Counted from the first letter of the stretch, positions 25,579 to 35,197 are shown. The stretch is 64,000 nucleotides of DNA from Poriferisodalis sp965208555 (GCF_965208555.1 NZ_OZ242342.1:3410001-3474000), one strand, 5' to 3'. Notes: a model not told the origin generated them from the letters alone. Numbers and translations are program-made.

Positions 25579-27522
25579 TTGGCGCGAGCGCGTTCGCTGG
25601 CAGCAGCGGCAGCGTTCGCGCTGATTGCCGTCGCCTGCGCGGGCGGCGACGGCGGCGACAGCGCAGGCACTCAGCCCGACGCCGGTGATGCCGCAGCGGC
25701 CGAAGCGGCGACGACCTTGCCTGCGGCCCAGGCGGAAGTCGTCGAAGCTCGCGAGGCCGGCGAGGCCACGGGCGAGGACACCCGCGGCGAGACGGCGGGG
25801 CCAGTCCATGGCGGTCGGCTGGTGTACGGCATCGAGGCGGACACGGCCAACCCGTTCGCGCCCTACGCAGCGCTGTGCGCTGTCAGCTGTCGCATGATCA
25901 TGCGTGCGATCACCGAGTCGATGTATGTCACCGACGCCAACGGCGACATCGTGCCGTACCTCGTGGAATCCGAGACTCCCAGCGACGACTTCCTCACGTG
26001 GACGCTGCGGATCCGCGACGGCATCACGTTCCATGACGGGACGCCGCTGACCGGCGAAGCCGTTGCCTACAACATCAACCTGTGCCGTTTCAGCCAGCAG
26101 ACCGGACCCGGTTACCTGGGCATCGAGAACGTCTGGGGCGAGGGCCAGCTCGTCCACTACGAGACGTCCATCCCGTTCGCGACCGGCCCAGGCCCGGCGT
26201 CGAGGGAGCAAGGCTGCGGCTTCATGTTCTCCCCGGCATGGCTGGAGACGCTGCCGAACAATCCGATGTACATATCGCCGTTCTCACCCCTGACGGCCGA
26301 GGAGCGAACCGAAGGCTTGGCCAACGCCACCGGCGACCCGTCGGCACCGGTGGGACTCGGCGCCTTCAGATTCGTGGAGTACACGCCGGGCAACGGCAAC
26401 AGCTTCATCGCCGAGCGCAACCCGGACTACTGGCGGGGCCCCAATGGCATCACCGGCGAAGATTTGCCGTACCTGGACGAGATCGAGTTCGTGGTGTCGG
26501 TGGACATCACCGGCCGCTCGAACGGGCTGAGAGGCGGTCAGTTCCACGTCATCCACACCGACAACGCAGACGAGATCGCCAAGTACGAGAGCAACGACGA
26601 CTTCGTGCTGCTGCAGGCCAACAACTTCGGCGAAACGCACTTCAGCTTTATGAACGTGGCCTCGGGGACGAACCCCGTGCTCGCAGACCAGCGCGGGCTC
26701 GACGAGCCCGTCCCTATGGATCCGCTGGGACTCAACGCCGCGAACCCGCTGGTGCACGTGAGCTGCCGCAGGGCATTGGCGCACGCCTTCGACGGCGAGC
26801 GCTTCGTCAATGAGCGGTATCACGGCCTGGTCCAGGTGGCCAATGGACCGTTCCCGCCAGGCAGCATGGGCTACCTGGCTGACTCCGGCTACCCGTCCCA
26901 TGACGTCGAAGCAGCGCGGGCCGAGTTCGTCCAGTGCAAGGCCGACAGCGGCCAGAACCCCGTGACCTTCGGATTCAACAGCACCAACGACCCGTTCAAC
27001 GTCGAGTCGAACGAGCTCATCGTGTCGATGTGGCGGCACGCGTTCGGCGACGAGATCGCGGTGACGATCCAGCCCATCGAGCAAGGCCAGTACTTCGGCC
27101 TGGCGCTCGCGGGCCTCTATGAGATGATGGCCATGCGGAGCCACGGCGGCGTGGATCCGATCGAGCAGTGGCTGTGGTGGAACTCGGTGACTGCGCTTCC
27201 GATCGACCCCAGGGTGCCCGAGCTGGCCTCGAACGTCGGACGCTTCCAGGACCCTGCTATCGATGCGGCATACGACGTCATCCGCCACAATCCCGATCCA
27301 CTCGCTCGCCGCGAGGCGGCGGAAGAGGTCAACCGGGCCTTTGGGCGCAATGTCTGGAACCTCTGGACGCACTGGACGCTGTGGGGGATTGTCGCCAATC
27401 CGCGGGTTCAGAATCTCACCAACCTGCCCATACCGGGCAGCGAGACGGGAGCGTTTGCGGTGAACTCCGGCGCTCACCACGTGGCCCAGATCTGGTGCAC
27501 TGACGGAGACTGCCAGCAGTGA
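25579..27522 (+). CDS. ABC transporter substrate-binding lipoprotein, family 5 (copy 2)
   Basis: Second tandem paralogue, 647 residues, starting at TTG 25579 with GGGGGAGG upstream and 30 bp after copy 1. The signal peptide is short and Sec-type (SLAAAAAFALIAVAC lipobox). The linker VVEAREAGEATGED is nearly identical to copy 1, and the body keeps GNGNSFIAERNPDYWRG and VQVANGPFPPGSMGYL. The cysteine pairs are kept (LCAVSC; CTDGDC). Divergence among copies is concentrated in scattered positions in the body, as expected for paralogues with different ligands served by one permease pair. Confidence 0.93.
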   Translation: MARARSLAAAAAFALIAVACAGGDGGDSAGTQPDAGDAAAAEAATTLPAAQAEVVEAREAGEATGEDTRGETAGPVHGGRLVYGIEADTANPFAPYAALCAVSCRMIMRAITESMYVTDANGDIVPYLVESETPSDDFLTWTLRIRDGITFHDGTPLTGEAVAYNINLCRFSQQTGPGYLGIENVWGEGQLVHYETSIPFATGPGPASREQGCGFMFSPAWLETLPNNPMYISPFSPLTAEERTEGLANATGDPSAPVGLGAFRFVEYTPGNGNSFIAERNPDYWRGPNGITGEDLPYLDEIEFVVSVDITGRSNGLRGGQFHVIHTDNADEIAKYESNDDFVLLQANNFGETHFSFMNVASGTNPVLADQRGLDEPVPMDPLGLNAANPLVHVSCRRALAHAFDGERFVNERYHGLVQVANGPFPPGSMGYLADSGYPSHDVEAARAEFVQCKADSGQNPVTFGFNSTNDPFNVESNELIVSMWRHAFGDEIAVTIQPIEQGQYFGLALAGLYEMMAMRSHGGVDPIEQWLWWNSVTALPIDPRVPELASNVGRFQDPAIDAAYDVIRHNPDPLARREAAEEVNRAFGRNVWNLWTHWTLWGIVANPRVQNLTNLPIPGSETGAFAVNSGAHHVAQIWCTDGDCQQ

Positions 27523-27556
27523 CCGGCGACGTCAGGGCCGACTGGGGACCGGTGCG

Positions 27557-29509
27557 ATGACGCCGCTGGGATATCGCACGCACTGCCCAGCGGCGACGTG
27601 GGCCGTCGTTATCTCGATTGCGCTGTTCGCATCGGCGTGCCGGAGCGACACCGGTGAGGACACCGGATCGGAGCCGGACACCGTGGACGTTGTGGCACCA
27701 GGGCCGGCCACGACGCTGTCGGAGCAGCAAGAAGCGGTCGTGGAGGCACGCGAGGCCGGTGAGGCCTCGGGCGAGGACACCCGCGACGACATGGCGGGGC
27801 CCGTCCATGGCGGTCGACTGGTGTACGGGATAGAGGCCGACACGGCCAATCCGTTCGTGCACTATGCGTCGTCGTGCGCGATCAGCTGCCGGATGATCTT
27901 CCGCGCGATCAGCGACTCGCTGTATGTCACCGACGCCGACGGCGCAGTTGTGCCGTATCTGGTCGAGTCCGAAGCGCACAACGCGGACTACACCGAATGG
28001 ACCCTCCAGATCCGGGACGGCATCAGCTTCCACGACGGCACGCCGCTGACCGGTGAGGCAGTGGCCTACAACCTCAATCTCTGCAAGATCGGCCAGCTCA
28101 CCGGAACTGCGTTCCTGGGCATCTCCGAGATCACCGGCGAAGGCCAGACCGTCACCGTCAGGACCGAGCAGCCATTTGCCATCGGTTTCGGACCCTACGG
28201 CCGAGCCGAGTCGTGCGGCTTCATGTTCTCGCCGGCGTGGCTCGAAACGCTGCCGAACAATCCGCTGTACTCGTCGCCGTTCTCGCCCCTGAGCCCGCAG
28301 GAGCGGGCCGAGGGCATGGCCCAAGCCACTGGGGATCCCGCCGCGCCGGTAGGTCTGGGCGCGTTCAGGTTCGTGAGCTACACGCCGGGCAACGGGAACA
28401 GCTTCATCGCTGAGCGCAACCCGGATTACTGGCGCGGTCCGAACGGCATCACCGGCGAGCAGCTCCCGTACCTAGACGAGATCGAGTTCGTGGTGTCGGT
28501 CGACATCGTCGGCCGCTCCAGCGGCCTCAAGGCGGGCCAGTTCGACGTCATACACACCTCGAACGCCGACGAGATCGCCAAGTACGAGAGCAATCCGGAC
28601 TTCGTTCTGCTGCAGGCCAACGACTACGGTGAGACGGGCTACAACATGGTGAATGTGGCAGCGGGCGCCAACCCAGTCTTGGCGACGACCAGGGGTGTGG
28701 ATGAACCGGTGCCGATGGACCCGCTGGGCATCAACGCAGACAATCCGCTCGTGCATCTGAGCTGCCGCAAGGCCTTGGCCCACGCATTCGACGGCGAGCG
28801 CTACGTCGACGAGCTCTTCGGGGGCATCGTCCGGGCGGCCAACGGGCCGTTCCCGCCCGGATCCATGGGCTACCTCGAGGACAGCGGCTATCCCGCCTAC
28901 GACCCCGAGGCCGCCAGAACCGAGTTCGCCCAGTGCAAGACGCGCAGCGGCCAGAATCCGGTCAGCTTCTCGTTCAATACCCCCAACGACCCGGCCGGCG
29001 TGGAGTCGGTCGAGTACATGGTTGCCATGTGGCAGGAGATCTTCGGCGACGAGCTGTCAGTGCTTATCCAGACGATCGAGCAGGGCCAGTTCATCGGTCT
29101 CATGCTGGCCGGGCACTACCAGCTGACGGGAATGCGAAACCACGGAGGCGTCGATCCCTCTGAGCAGTGGTTCTGGTGGAACTCGGCCTCTGCCGCGCCG
29201 ATCAACGAGATCGCCTTGAATCTCGGGCGATTCCAGGATCCCGAGATCGATGCGCTGTACCAGGTCATCCGCCACAATCCGGACCCTGATGCCCGCCGGG
29301 AAGCAGCCGAGGAAGTGAATCGACAATTCGGACGCAACGTCTGGAACCTGTGGGTCACCTGGACGCTGTGGGGGATCGTCGCAGACCCACGCGTGCAGAA
29401 TCTCACCAACCTGTCGATACCTGGCAATGATGCGCCCGTTTTCCCGGTCGTTACCGGCAAGCACCATCTGTCGCAGATCTGGTGCATCGACGGCGACTGT
29501 CAGGGCTGA
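27557..29509 (+). CDS. ABC transporter substrate-binding lipoprotein, family 5 (copy 3)
   Basis: Third tandem paralogue, 650 residues, ATG 27557 after GGGGACCGG, 34 bp beyond copy 2. Lipobox LFASAC. It retains the VEAREAGEASGED linker, IRDGISFHDGTPLTGEAVAY, GNGNSFIAERNPDYWRG and the cysteine pairs (SCAISC; CIDGDC). It has a small deletion near residue 545 relative to the others (the region before INEIALNLGRFQDPEID). The first permease gene follows after 57 bp, so the three binding proteins, two permeases and two ATPases form one operon. Confidence 0.93.
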   Translation: MTPLGYRTHCPAATWAVVISIALFASACRSDTGEDTGSEPDTVDVVAPGPATTLSEQQEAVVEAREAGEASGEDTRDDMAGPVHGGRLVYGIEADTANPFVHYASSCAISCRMIFRAISDSLYVTDADGAVVPYLVESEAHNADYTEWTLQIRDGISFHDGTPLTGEAVAYNLNLCKIGQLTGTAFLGISEITGEGQTVTVRTEQPFAIGFGPYGRAESCGFMFSPAWLETLPNNPLYSSPFSPLSPQERAEGMAQATGDPAAPVGLGAFRFVSYTPGNGNSFIAERNPDYWRGPNGITGEQLPYLDEIEFVVSVDIVGRSSGLKAGQFDVIHTSNADEIAKYESNPDFVLLQANDYGETGYNMVNVAAGANPVLATTRGVDEPVPMDPLGINADNPLVHLSCRKALAHAFDGERYVDELFGGIVRAANGPFPPGSMGYLEDSGYPAYDPEAARTEFAQCKTRSGQNPVSFSFNTPNDPAGVESVEYMVAMWQEIFGDELSVLIQTIEQGQFIGLMLAGHYQLTGMRNHGGVDPSEQWFWWNSASAAPINEIALNLGRFQDPEIDALYQVIRHNPDPDARREAAEEVNRQFGRNVWNLWVTWTLWGIVADPRVQNLTNLSIPGNDAPVFPVVTGKHHLSQIWCIDGDCQG

Positions 29510-29566
29510 GGCGATGAGGGCAACGAACGTGCAGCGTTGTGAGACGGCCGCAGGCAGGCGGCGGCG

Positions 29567-30706
29567 ATGAAGCAGGCCGTCCGCGATCAGCTCGGCCGCA
29601 TCGTCGCGGCGGCACTGCTGGCCACGATTGTGTGGGCGTGGATCTGGCGACCCCCGTTCAGCTGGACCTTCGGCGTACTGGTGCTCATCGGCACCGTCGG
29701 GGCTGGCATTGCTGACGGCCGGTACGCATTGCGGCGTATCGCCAGCGTCATCCCGGTACTGGTCGGTGTGTCGTTCGTGGTGTTCGCGCTGATGGCGAGC
29801 CTGCCCGGCGACCCCGCCATCAACATCCTGGGACCGGCTGCCACCGCAGATCAGATCGCCATCGTCCGCACCGAGCTGGGGCTCGACGAGCCATTCTTCA
29901 ATCGGTACGGCAACTGGCTGGGCGGCGTGCTGACGGGAGATCTCGGAACCTCGATCGTGCTGCGCGAGGACGTTGCCGACGGTATCTCGCGCTCGATGAC
30001 CCCGACGCTGCAGATCATGGCGTATTCGGTGGTGCTGGCTCTCGGCTTCGCGATCCCGCTGGGCATCTGGGCCGGCTACCGGCAGGGCACCAAGACCGAC
30101 GGCACGATCAACAACGTGATGCTGGGATTCCTGGCCACGCCGAATTTCGTTCTCGCTGTCATGCTCGTGCTTTTCTTCGCGATCGGGGGGCTCAGCGTCG
30201 CAGGCAACGAGATCGGATTCCGGGCGCTTCCTGCGGCGCGCTACGTACCGCTCGGCGAGGACGTGGTGTTGCACTTCAAGCACATGCTGCTGCCGTCGCT
30301 GGCCTTGGCGATGGGCCAAGCTGCCGTCTTCATGCGCTTGCTCCGGTCGGACATGATCGCCACGCTGCGCCTGCCGTTCATCGACCTGGCGCGCAGCAAG
30401 GGGCTGCCGACGCGACGGATCCTGTGGCGGCACGCGCTGCGGCCGTCGAGTTTCACGCTGCTGACGGTCGTGGGGCTGACTGTCGGTCTGCTCATCGGCG
30501 GAGCGCTGATCATCGAGTTCATCTTCACGATCCCAGGTGTGGGGGCGTACATCTTCCTGGGCGTGACCCAGCGAGATTTCATCGCCGTGCAGGGAGGCGT
30601 GCTGGTGATCTCGACGCTGTACATCGTCGTGCTCACCATGTCCGATTTCCTGTATCTGGCGCTGGATCCGCGGCTGCGCGGCCGGGAGGTGGGCACTCGT
30701 GCGTAA
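29567..30706 (+). CDS. ABC transporter permease, DppB type, with extra N-terminal helices
   Basis: Membrane subunit of the peptide/nickel-type importer, 379 residues. The standard DppB start (RYALRRIASVIPVLVGVSFV) only begins near residue 52; before it lie two additional hydrophobic segments (about 12-27 and 33-49), unusual for the family. The remainder has the normal helices, the large outer loop (ATADQIAIVRTELGLDEPFF), and the EAA motif that contacts the ATPase (DLARSKGLPTRRILWRHALR). Its stop overlaps the next permease start by 8 bp. Confidence 0.93.
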   Translation: MKQAVRDQLGRIVAAALLATIVWAWIWRPPFSWTFGVLVLIGTVGAGIADGRYALRRIASVIPVLVGVSFVVFALMASLPGDPAINILGPAATADQIAIVRTELGLDEPFFNRYGNWLGGVLTGDLGTSIVLREDVADGISRSMTPTLQIMAYSVVLALGFAIPLGIWAGYRQGTKTDGTINNVMLGFLATPNFVLAVMLVLFFAIGGLSVAGNEIGFRALPAARYVPLGEDVVLHFKHMLLPSLALAMGQAAVFMRLLRSDMIATLRLPFIDLARSKGLPTRRILWRHALRPSSFTLLTVVGLTVGLLIGGALIIEFIFTIPGVGAYIFLGVTQRDFIAVQGGVLVISTLYIVVLTMSDFLYLALDPRLRGREVGTRA

Positions 30707-31529
30707 GCGTCTGGGTTTCGTCTTCTGGCTGGCGGTGGTGTATCTCGTCGTGCTCGCTGTCGCCGCTGTGTTCGCCGACGTGCTGCCCATCAAGGATCCG
30801 GCCGAGACCTTCCCGGGCACATCGAAACAGGGCCCGAGCCTGTCGCACTGGTTCGGCAACGACGGCGTCGGCCGGGATGTCTTCAGCCGGGTCATCTACG
30901 GCGCGCAGGTGAGCCTGGTGATCTCGACCGTCGGCACGGTGCTGGCGCTGATCATCGGCGGCCTGCTGGGCATGGTCTCGGGGTACTACGGCAGCCGGGT
31001 CGACCGCTGGCTCACGGCCACGCTGAACGCGTCGCTCGTGATCCCGCCGCTGATCCTGTTCCTCGCGTTGGTGCTGTTCCTGGACTCCGAAGCCAAGCGG
31101 CGCATCTTCATCCTGGTGTTCACCTTCGTGCTGCTGTCGATCGCACCGATTGCCCGCGTCGTGCGTGCCGCCACCTTGAGCTGGGCAGGGCAGGACTTCG
31201 TGCTCGCCGCCAGGACGCTCGGGGCCCGGGACGGCAGGGTGCTGTTCCGCGAGATCCTGCCGAACGTGGCGCCCTCGTTCGTCAGCTACTCGCTCATCAT
31301 CATGGCGGGCCTGATCGTCGTGGAGGGCTCGGTGGCGTTCCTGGGCTTGAGCGTCCCGCCGCCGACGCCCACTTGGGGCGACATGATCAACAAGGGGCGC
31401 ACGAACCTCGATGTCGCCGCGCATATCAGTCTGATGCCCGCAATCGTCATGTTCGTGACGGTGCTGGCTCTCAATTTCGTGGGCGACAAGCTGCAGCAGT
31501 ACTTCGAGCCGCGGGAGTCGGTCCTGTGA
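30699..31529 (+). CDS. ABC transporter permease, DppC type
   Basis: Second membrane subunit, 276 residues. An N-terminal helix, then HWFGNDGVGRDVFSRVIYGA (the DppC hallmark), five further helices, and the EAA loop FVLAARTLGARDGRVLFREI followed by LPNVAPSF. The GTG start at 30699 lies within the end of the DppB-type gene, which implies translational coupling. Typical length and no oddities. The ATPase genes follow after a 42-bp gap holding imperfect GTGAGG repeats. Confidence 0.93.
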   Translation: MRKRLGFVFWLAVVYLVVLAVAAVFADVLPIKDPAETFPGTSKQGPSLSHWFGNDGVGRDVFSRVIYGAQVSLVISTVGTVLALIIGGLLGMVSGYYGSRVDRWLTATLNASLVIPPLILFLALVLFLDSEAKRRIFILVFTFVLLSIAPIARVVRAATLSWAGQDFVLAARTLGARDGRVLFREILPNVAPSFVSYSLIIMAGLIVVEGSVAFLGLSVPPPTPTWGDMINKGRTNLDVAAHISLMPAIVMFVTVLALNFVGDKLQQYFEPRESVL

Positions 31530-31571
31530 GGACTGTGTTCGTGAGGATTGCGCTGTGAGGTCGGGTTTCTG

Positions 31572-33305
31572 ATGGCTGGCAGCGGCAACGCCCACCTGCG
31601 CCCGCAGGCGCTGCTGAGCGCGCGGGACTTGGTGGTCGAGTTCCCGGCGGCCGGCGGCCGCACGGTGCACGCGGTCTCGGGCGTGTCGCTCGACCTGGTG
31701 GAGGGCGAGACTCTCGGGCTGGTCGGCGAGTCGGGCTGCGGCAAGAGCACGACGGGGCGGGCGATCCTGCAGCTGCCAGGGCCGACATCGGGCACGGTGC
31801 AGCTCGCTGGCCAGGAGCTGACCGAGCTCGACGAGGACGCCATTCGCGAGGTCCGGCCCCGGCTGCAGATGATCTACCAGGACCCGATCTCGTCGCTGAA
31901 CCCCCGGCGCCGCGTGCGCGACATCATCGCCGAGCCGCTGTTCATTGCCCTCGAGAACGTGTCGAGGCGAACCGCCATGGCCGTGTGGCAGGACCGCATC
32001 GGCGAGCTGCTGCAGAACCTGTTGCGGCGAGCCTCAGCACCGATGCGCATCGTGGGCTTGCTGGCCTCGGTGGCCTTCGTGCTGTGGATCCTGTCAGAGA
32101 CAGTGGAGGAGCGCGCTGCTGAGCCGTGGCTGGGGTGGACGCAGGTGCCTGCGGCGGTCATCGGCTTCCCGTCGCTTGCGTTGCTGCTGCTTGCCGCTGC
32201 GATCGCGCTCCTCTTGGGTCTGACCTGGGTACTGCTGGCATTGATGCTGCCGTTCAGCTTGATGTCGCGTCAGTTCGGCGAGGTCTCAGCTGCCGTCGGG
32301 CTCGCGGGCGTGGTTGTCACCACTGGCGCCAGCGCGTTCTTGCTGTGGCGCACCTGGTCGAGTTTCGGGGGCTGGGCGCAGTGGCTGAACTCCGGCGGGC
32401 TGATCTTGCTCACCGCCGTGCTAGCGGTGTGGCTTGTGCTGTCGATAGCGAAGCCCGAGCGCGCCGGCGCCAGCGGGGTCGCCACGACGCTGAGCGCCAT
32501 GGTGGTGTTGCAGGTGTTCTACATCGCCGGTCTGGACGGAGGCGTCAAGCTGGCCGTGCTGGTGGCATCGGCGGTCGTCGACGCCCTGCTGTTCCGCTGG
32601 GTGCTGCGGTGCTACCGGACGAATCGCGACGTCGAGCGCGAGCGGGCCGAGCCGCGCGTGCGGGAGGTGCTCGACTACGTCGGCATCAACCCCGACGATG
32701 CCTTGGACCGACGCCCGTGGGAGTTCTCGGGAGGCCAGGCACAACGACTCTCGATTGCGCGGGCACTCGTCAGCGTGCCCCAGGTGATCATCTGCGACGA
32801 GCCCGTGTCGTCTCTGGACGTGTCGGTGCAGGCGCAGATCCTCAATTTGCTCGAAGACCTCAAGAACCTCATGGGCCTGACGCTGATCTTCATCGCGCAT
32901 GACCTGGCGGTAGTCAAGAACGTGAGCGACCGGGTGGCGGTCATGTACCTGGGCAAGCTGTGCGAGGTCAGCGAACCCGATGCGATGTTCGACCAGCCCG
33001 CGCATCCGTACACGGAACTGCTGCTGGCGGCGATACCGCAGCCAGACCCAGAAGCAGAGCTGGGGTCGGGACGTATCGGCGGTGAGCTGCCTTCGCCGAT
33101 GGATCCCCCGTCGGGCTGCCGTTTCCGCACGCGCTGCCCGCATGCTGCCGAGCGCTGCGCAGCCGAGGAGCCCGAGATGCGCGAGATCGCACCGGGCCGG
33201 TTCGTGGCCTGCCACTTTCCGCTGGTGGGCGAGCTGGCGCCCGAGCGTGTCGAGCCGGCCGACGTTATGACCGGAACAGCCCCGGCATCGCAGGGGGCCT
33301 CATGA
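31572..33305 (+). CDS. Oligopeptide ABC ATPase with an embedded membrane domain
   Basis: ATP-binding subunit of the DppF/OppF type, but 577 residues instead of about 330. Walker A GESGCGKST (52-60) and Q-loop QMIYQDP (99-105) are followed by DIIAEPLFI. Then some 230 extra residues (about 126-358) contain five to seven hydrophobic segments, for example RIVGLLASVAFVLWIL, SLALLLLAAAIALLLGLTWV and GLILLTAVLAVWLVLS. The ATPase then resumes at RVREVLDYVGI, with signature FSGGQAQ (385-391), Walker B VIICDEP (405-411) and the C-terminal cysteine domain (GCRFRTRCPHAAERC). The insertion lies in the helical subdomain between Q-loop and signature. All catalytic motifs are intact. ATG 31572 has GAGGT upstream. 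Confidence 0.92.
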   Translation: MAGSGNAHLRPQALLSARDLVVEFPAAGGRTVHAVSGVSLDLVEGETLGLVGESGCGKSTTGRAILQLPGPTSGTVQLAGQELTELDEDAIREVRPRLQMIYQDPISSLNPRRRVRDIIAEPLFIALENVSRRTAMAVWQDRIGELLQNLLRRASAPMRIVGLLASVAFVLWILSETVEERAAEPWLGWTQVPAAVIGFPSLALLLLAAAIALLLGLTWVLLALMLPFSLMSRQFGEVSAAVGLAGVVVTTGASAFLLWRTWSSFGGWAQWLNSGGLILLTAVLAVWLVLSIAKPERAGASGVATTLSAMVVLQVFYIAGLDGGVKLAVLVASAVVDALLFRWVLRCYRTNRDVERERAEPRVREVLDYVGINPDDALDRRPWEFSGGQAQRLSIARALVSVPQVIICDEPVSSLDVSVQAQILNLLEDLKNLMGLTLIFIAHDLAVVKNVSDRVAVMYLGKLCEVSEPDAMFDQPAHPYTELLLAAIPQPDPEAELGSGRIGGELPSPMDPPSGCRFRTRCPHAAERCAAEEPEMREIAPGRFVACHFPLVGELAPERVEPADVMTGTAPASQGAS

Positions 33306-34456
33306 CGGACGCGTCGAGAGCGGCCGAGCGGCACGCTGAGGGGTCACCTCTGCTTGAGGTTGCCGACCTGCGCACGGCGTTTCACACCGCTGCCGGCCCG
33401 CTGGTTGCCGTCGACGGGGTCGAGTGGTCCTTGCGCAGGGGGGCTCGCCTCGGCGTAGTGGGGGAATCAGGCTCGGGCAAGTCGGTGATGTCCCGCTCGA
33501 TCATGCGACTGCTGCCCAAGTCGAGGGTGACGTCGACGGGCGAGGTCACCTTCGACGGTATCGACATGATGTCGCTGGGCCGCCGGGAGCTGCTCGAGAT
33601 GTGGGGGCCACAGCTCTCGATGGTCTTCCAGGACCCGCTCGGCTCGCTCAATCCGGTCATGAAGATCGGCAAGCAGGTGGGCGAGGGCTTGCGTGTGCAC
33701 CGTGACCTCTCGGCACGCGCCGCACGCAGCGCAGCGCTCGACCTGCTCGAAGAGGTGGGCATTCCCGAGCCGCACCGGCGCATTGACGAATACCCCCATC
33801 AGCTCTCGGGCGGGATGCGCCAGCGCATCGTGATCGCCATCGCCTTGGCGTGCAGTCCTCGCCTGCTCATTGCGGACGAGCCCACCACGGCACTGGATGT
33901 CACCGTCCAGGCGCAGATTCTGGATCTCCTCGAGGCCGAGCGGGCCGAGCGTGACATGTCGCTCGTCCTCATCACTCACGACCTCGGAATCGTGGCCGGT
34001 CGCACCGACGAGATCATCGTGATGTACGCGGGGCGCATCGTGGAGCGCGCCTCGACCAAGACGCTCTTTCGCGACATGAAGATGCCCTACACCGAGGCGC
34101 TGTTCCGGTCGATCCCGAAAGTCACCGACGACAGCCATGCGCGCTTGGAGATCATCGGCGGCCAGCCGCCCCAGATGACTCACCTTCCGTCAGGCTGCAA
34201 GTTCGCGCCTCGCTGCAAGTACGCGCAGGACCTCTGCTACGCCGAAGAGCCGGCGCTCATCGAGGTGCCGACGAAAGCGCCAACCCGATCTGTCGTTGCC
34301 GGCGGCGGCGATGACGGCGAGACAGACCCGGACGCAGGCACCCACCTGTACCGGTGCTTCTACCCGGTCGGCACGCCTGAGGCGGCGGAGGCATTCGAGC
34401 GCAACATAGCGTCAGGCCGGGTCAGCGAAGCCGGAGTCGTCATCAACCCCACCTGA
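33302..34456 (+). CDS. Oligopeptide ABC transporter ATPase, DppD type
   Basis: Second ATPase of the importer, 384 residues with normal architecture: Walker A GESGSGKS, Q-loop MVFQDPLGSLNP, signature LSGGMRQR, Walker B LLIADEPTTALD, H-loop LITHDLG, and the C-terminal oligopeptide domain with CKFAPRCKYAQDLC and a later Cys, a pattern that may hold an iron-sulfur cluster. The ATG overlaps the previous stop (ATGA). Comparison with its partner shows that the membrane insertion in that gene is absent here. It is the last gene of the operon. Confidence 0.95.
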   Translation: MTDASRAAERHAEGSPLLEVADLRTAFHTAAGPLVAVDGVEWSLRRGARLGVVGESGSGKSVMSRSIMRLLPKSRVTSTGEVTFDGIDMMSLGRRELLEMWGPQLSMVFQDPLGSLNPVMKIGKQVGEGLRVHRDLSARAARSAALDLLEEVGIPEPHRRIDEYPHQLSGGMRQRIVIAIALACSPRLLIADEPTTALDVTVQAQILDLLEAERAERDMSLVLITHDLGIVAGRTDEIIVMYAGRIVERASTKTLFRDMKMPYTEALFRSIPKVTDDSHARLEIIGGQPPQMTHLPSGCKFAPRCKYAQDLCYAEEPALIEVPTKAPTRSVVAGGGDDGETDPDAGTHLYRCFYPVGTPEAAEAFERNIASGRVSEAGVVINPT

Positions 34457-34507
34457 CGACGGCGCCGCAGCGGACGCAGGCCGATGCGGCCGAATGTGCC
34501 GAGACCG

Positions 34508-35077
34508 TTACGAGGGGACCTCGTCGTACCAGTCATTGGCGTGGTGCAGCAGGTAGTCGCAGATCTTGGTGCACAGGTCGAAGGGCTCGCACATATCGTC
34601 TTCGCCCCGTAGCAGCGCCTGGAGCGACAGCTCCTTGCGGGCCACGATCATGAGCGTCCGCTTGGCTGGGTCGGTCACTGAGGTCAGCGAGTCGATGGCA
34701 GAGACCTCGACCGGCAGGGCTGTGCCTCCCAGCCCGGCGAGGTCGGTCGCCAGGACGAGCATGTCGGGGCTGTGGTCGAGCGGCGGCAGGGCCCAGGTGA
34801 AGTGCAGCGGCAGCCAGAACTCGTCGGGGGGAAGATCGTCCTCCGGCGTCGCCCACAGCACATCCTCGAAGGACAGCATCGTGCGCGGATCGACCTCCAG
34901 CGTGAGATGCAGGTCGAGCGGCCCCCCGCAGGCCTCTGCTGGGTGCAGGTCGACCTCCCACGTCTGGCGCAGGCTGTAGGTCTCGATGAACTGCCGCTCG
35001 TCATGGATATGAAACCCGTGCGCGTGCGCATGGTCTTTCAGGCTGGTCACGTAGCCGGCGATATCGATCGCTGCCAT
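34508..35077 (-). CDS. Conserved-looking soluble protein, function unknown
   Basis: Not recognised. A 189-residue acidic protein without signal peptide or membrane segment. It opens with a His-rich stretch (HAHAHGFHIHDE), contains several Asp/Glu/Pro-rich turns (ATPEDDLPPDEFW, FTWALPPLDHSPDM), and ends with a cysteine-containing helix (MCEPFDLCTKICDYLLHHAN). The start is ATG 35077 with GGGGAG upstream; open frame before it overlaps the divergent phosphatase promoter. Predicted to be cytosolic. Codon use matches the neighbours. Confidence 0.6.
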   Translation of the reverse strand: MAAIDIAGYVTSLKDHAHAHGFHIHDERQFIETYSLRQTWEVDLHPAEACGGPLDLHLTLEVDPRTMLSFEDVLWATPEDDLPPDEFWLPLHFTWALPPLDHSPDMLVLATDLAGLGGTALPVEVSAIDSLTSVTDPAKRTLMIVARKELSLQALLRGEDDMCEPFDLCTKICDYLLHHANDWYDEVPS

Positions 35078-35197
35078 CAGGACGCTCCCCACGCTGCGCC
35101 GAGTCGATGCGCGGAGGCTATAGCCCGCCACGGTCCGTCTCGACCGGAATATTCGTGCTGCGCCGTCGATGCGGGGAGGGGTCACGCGGGCCGTCGG

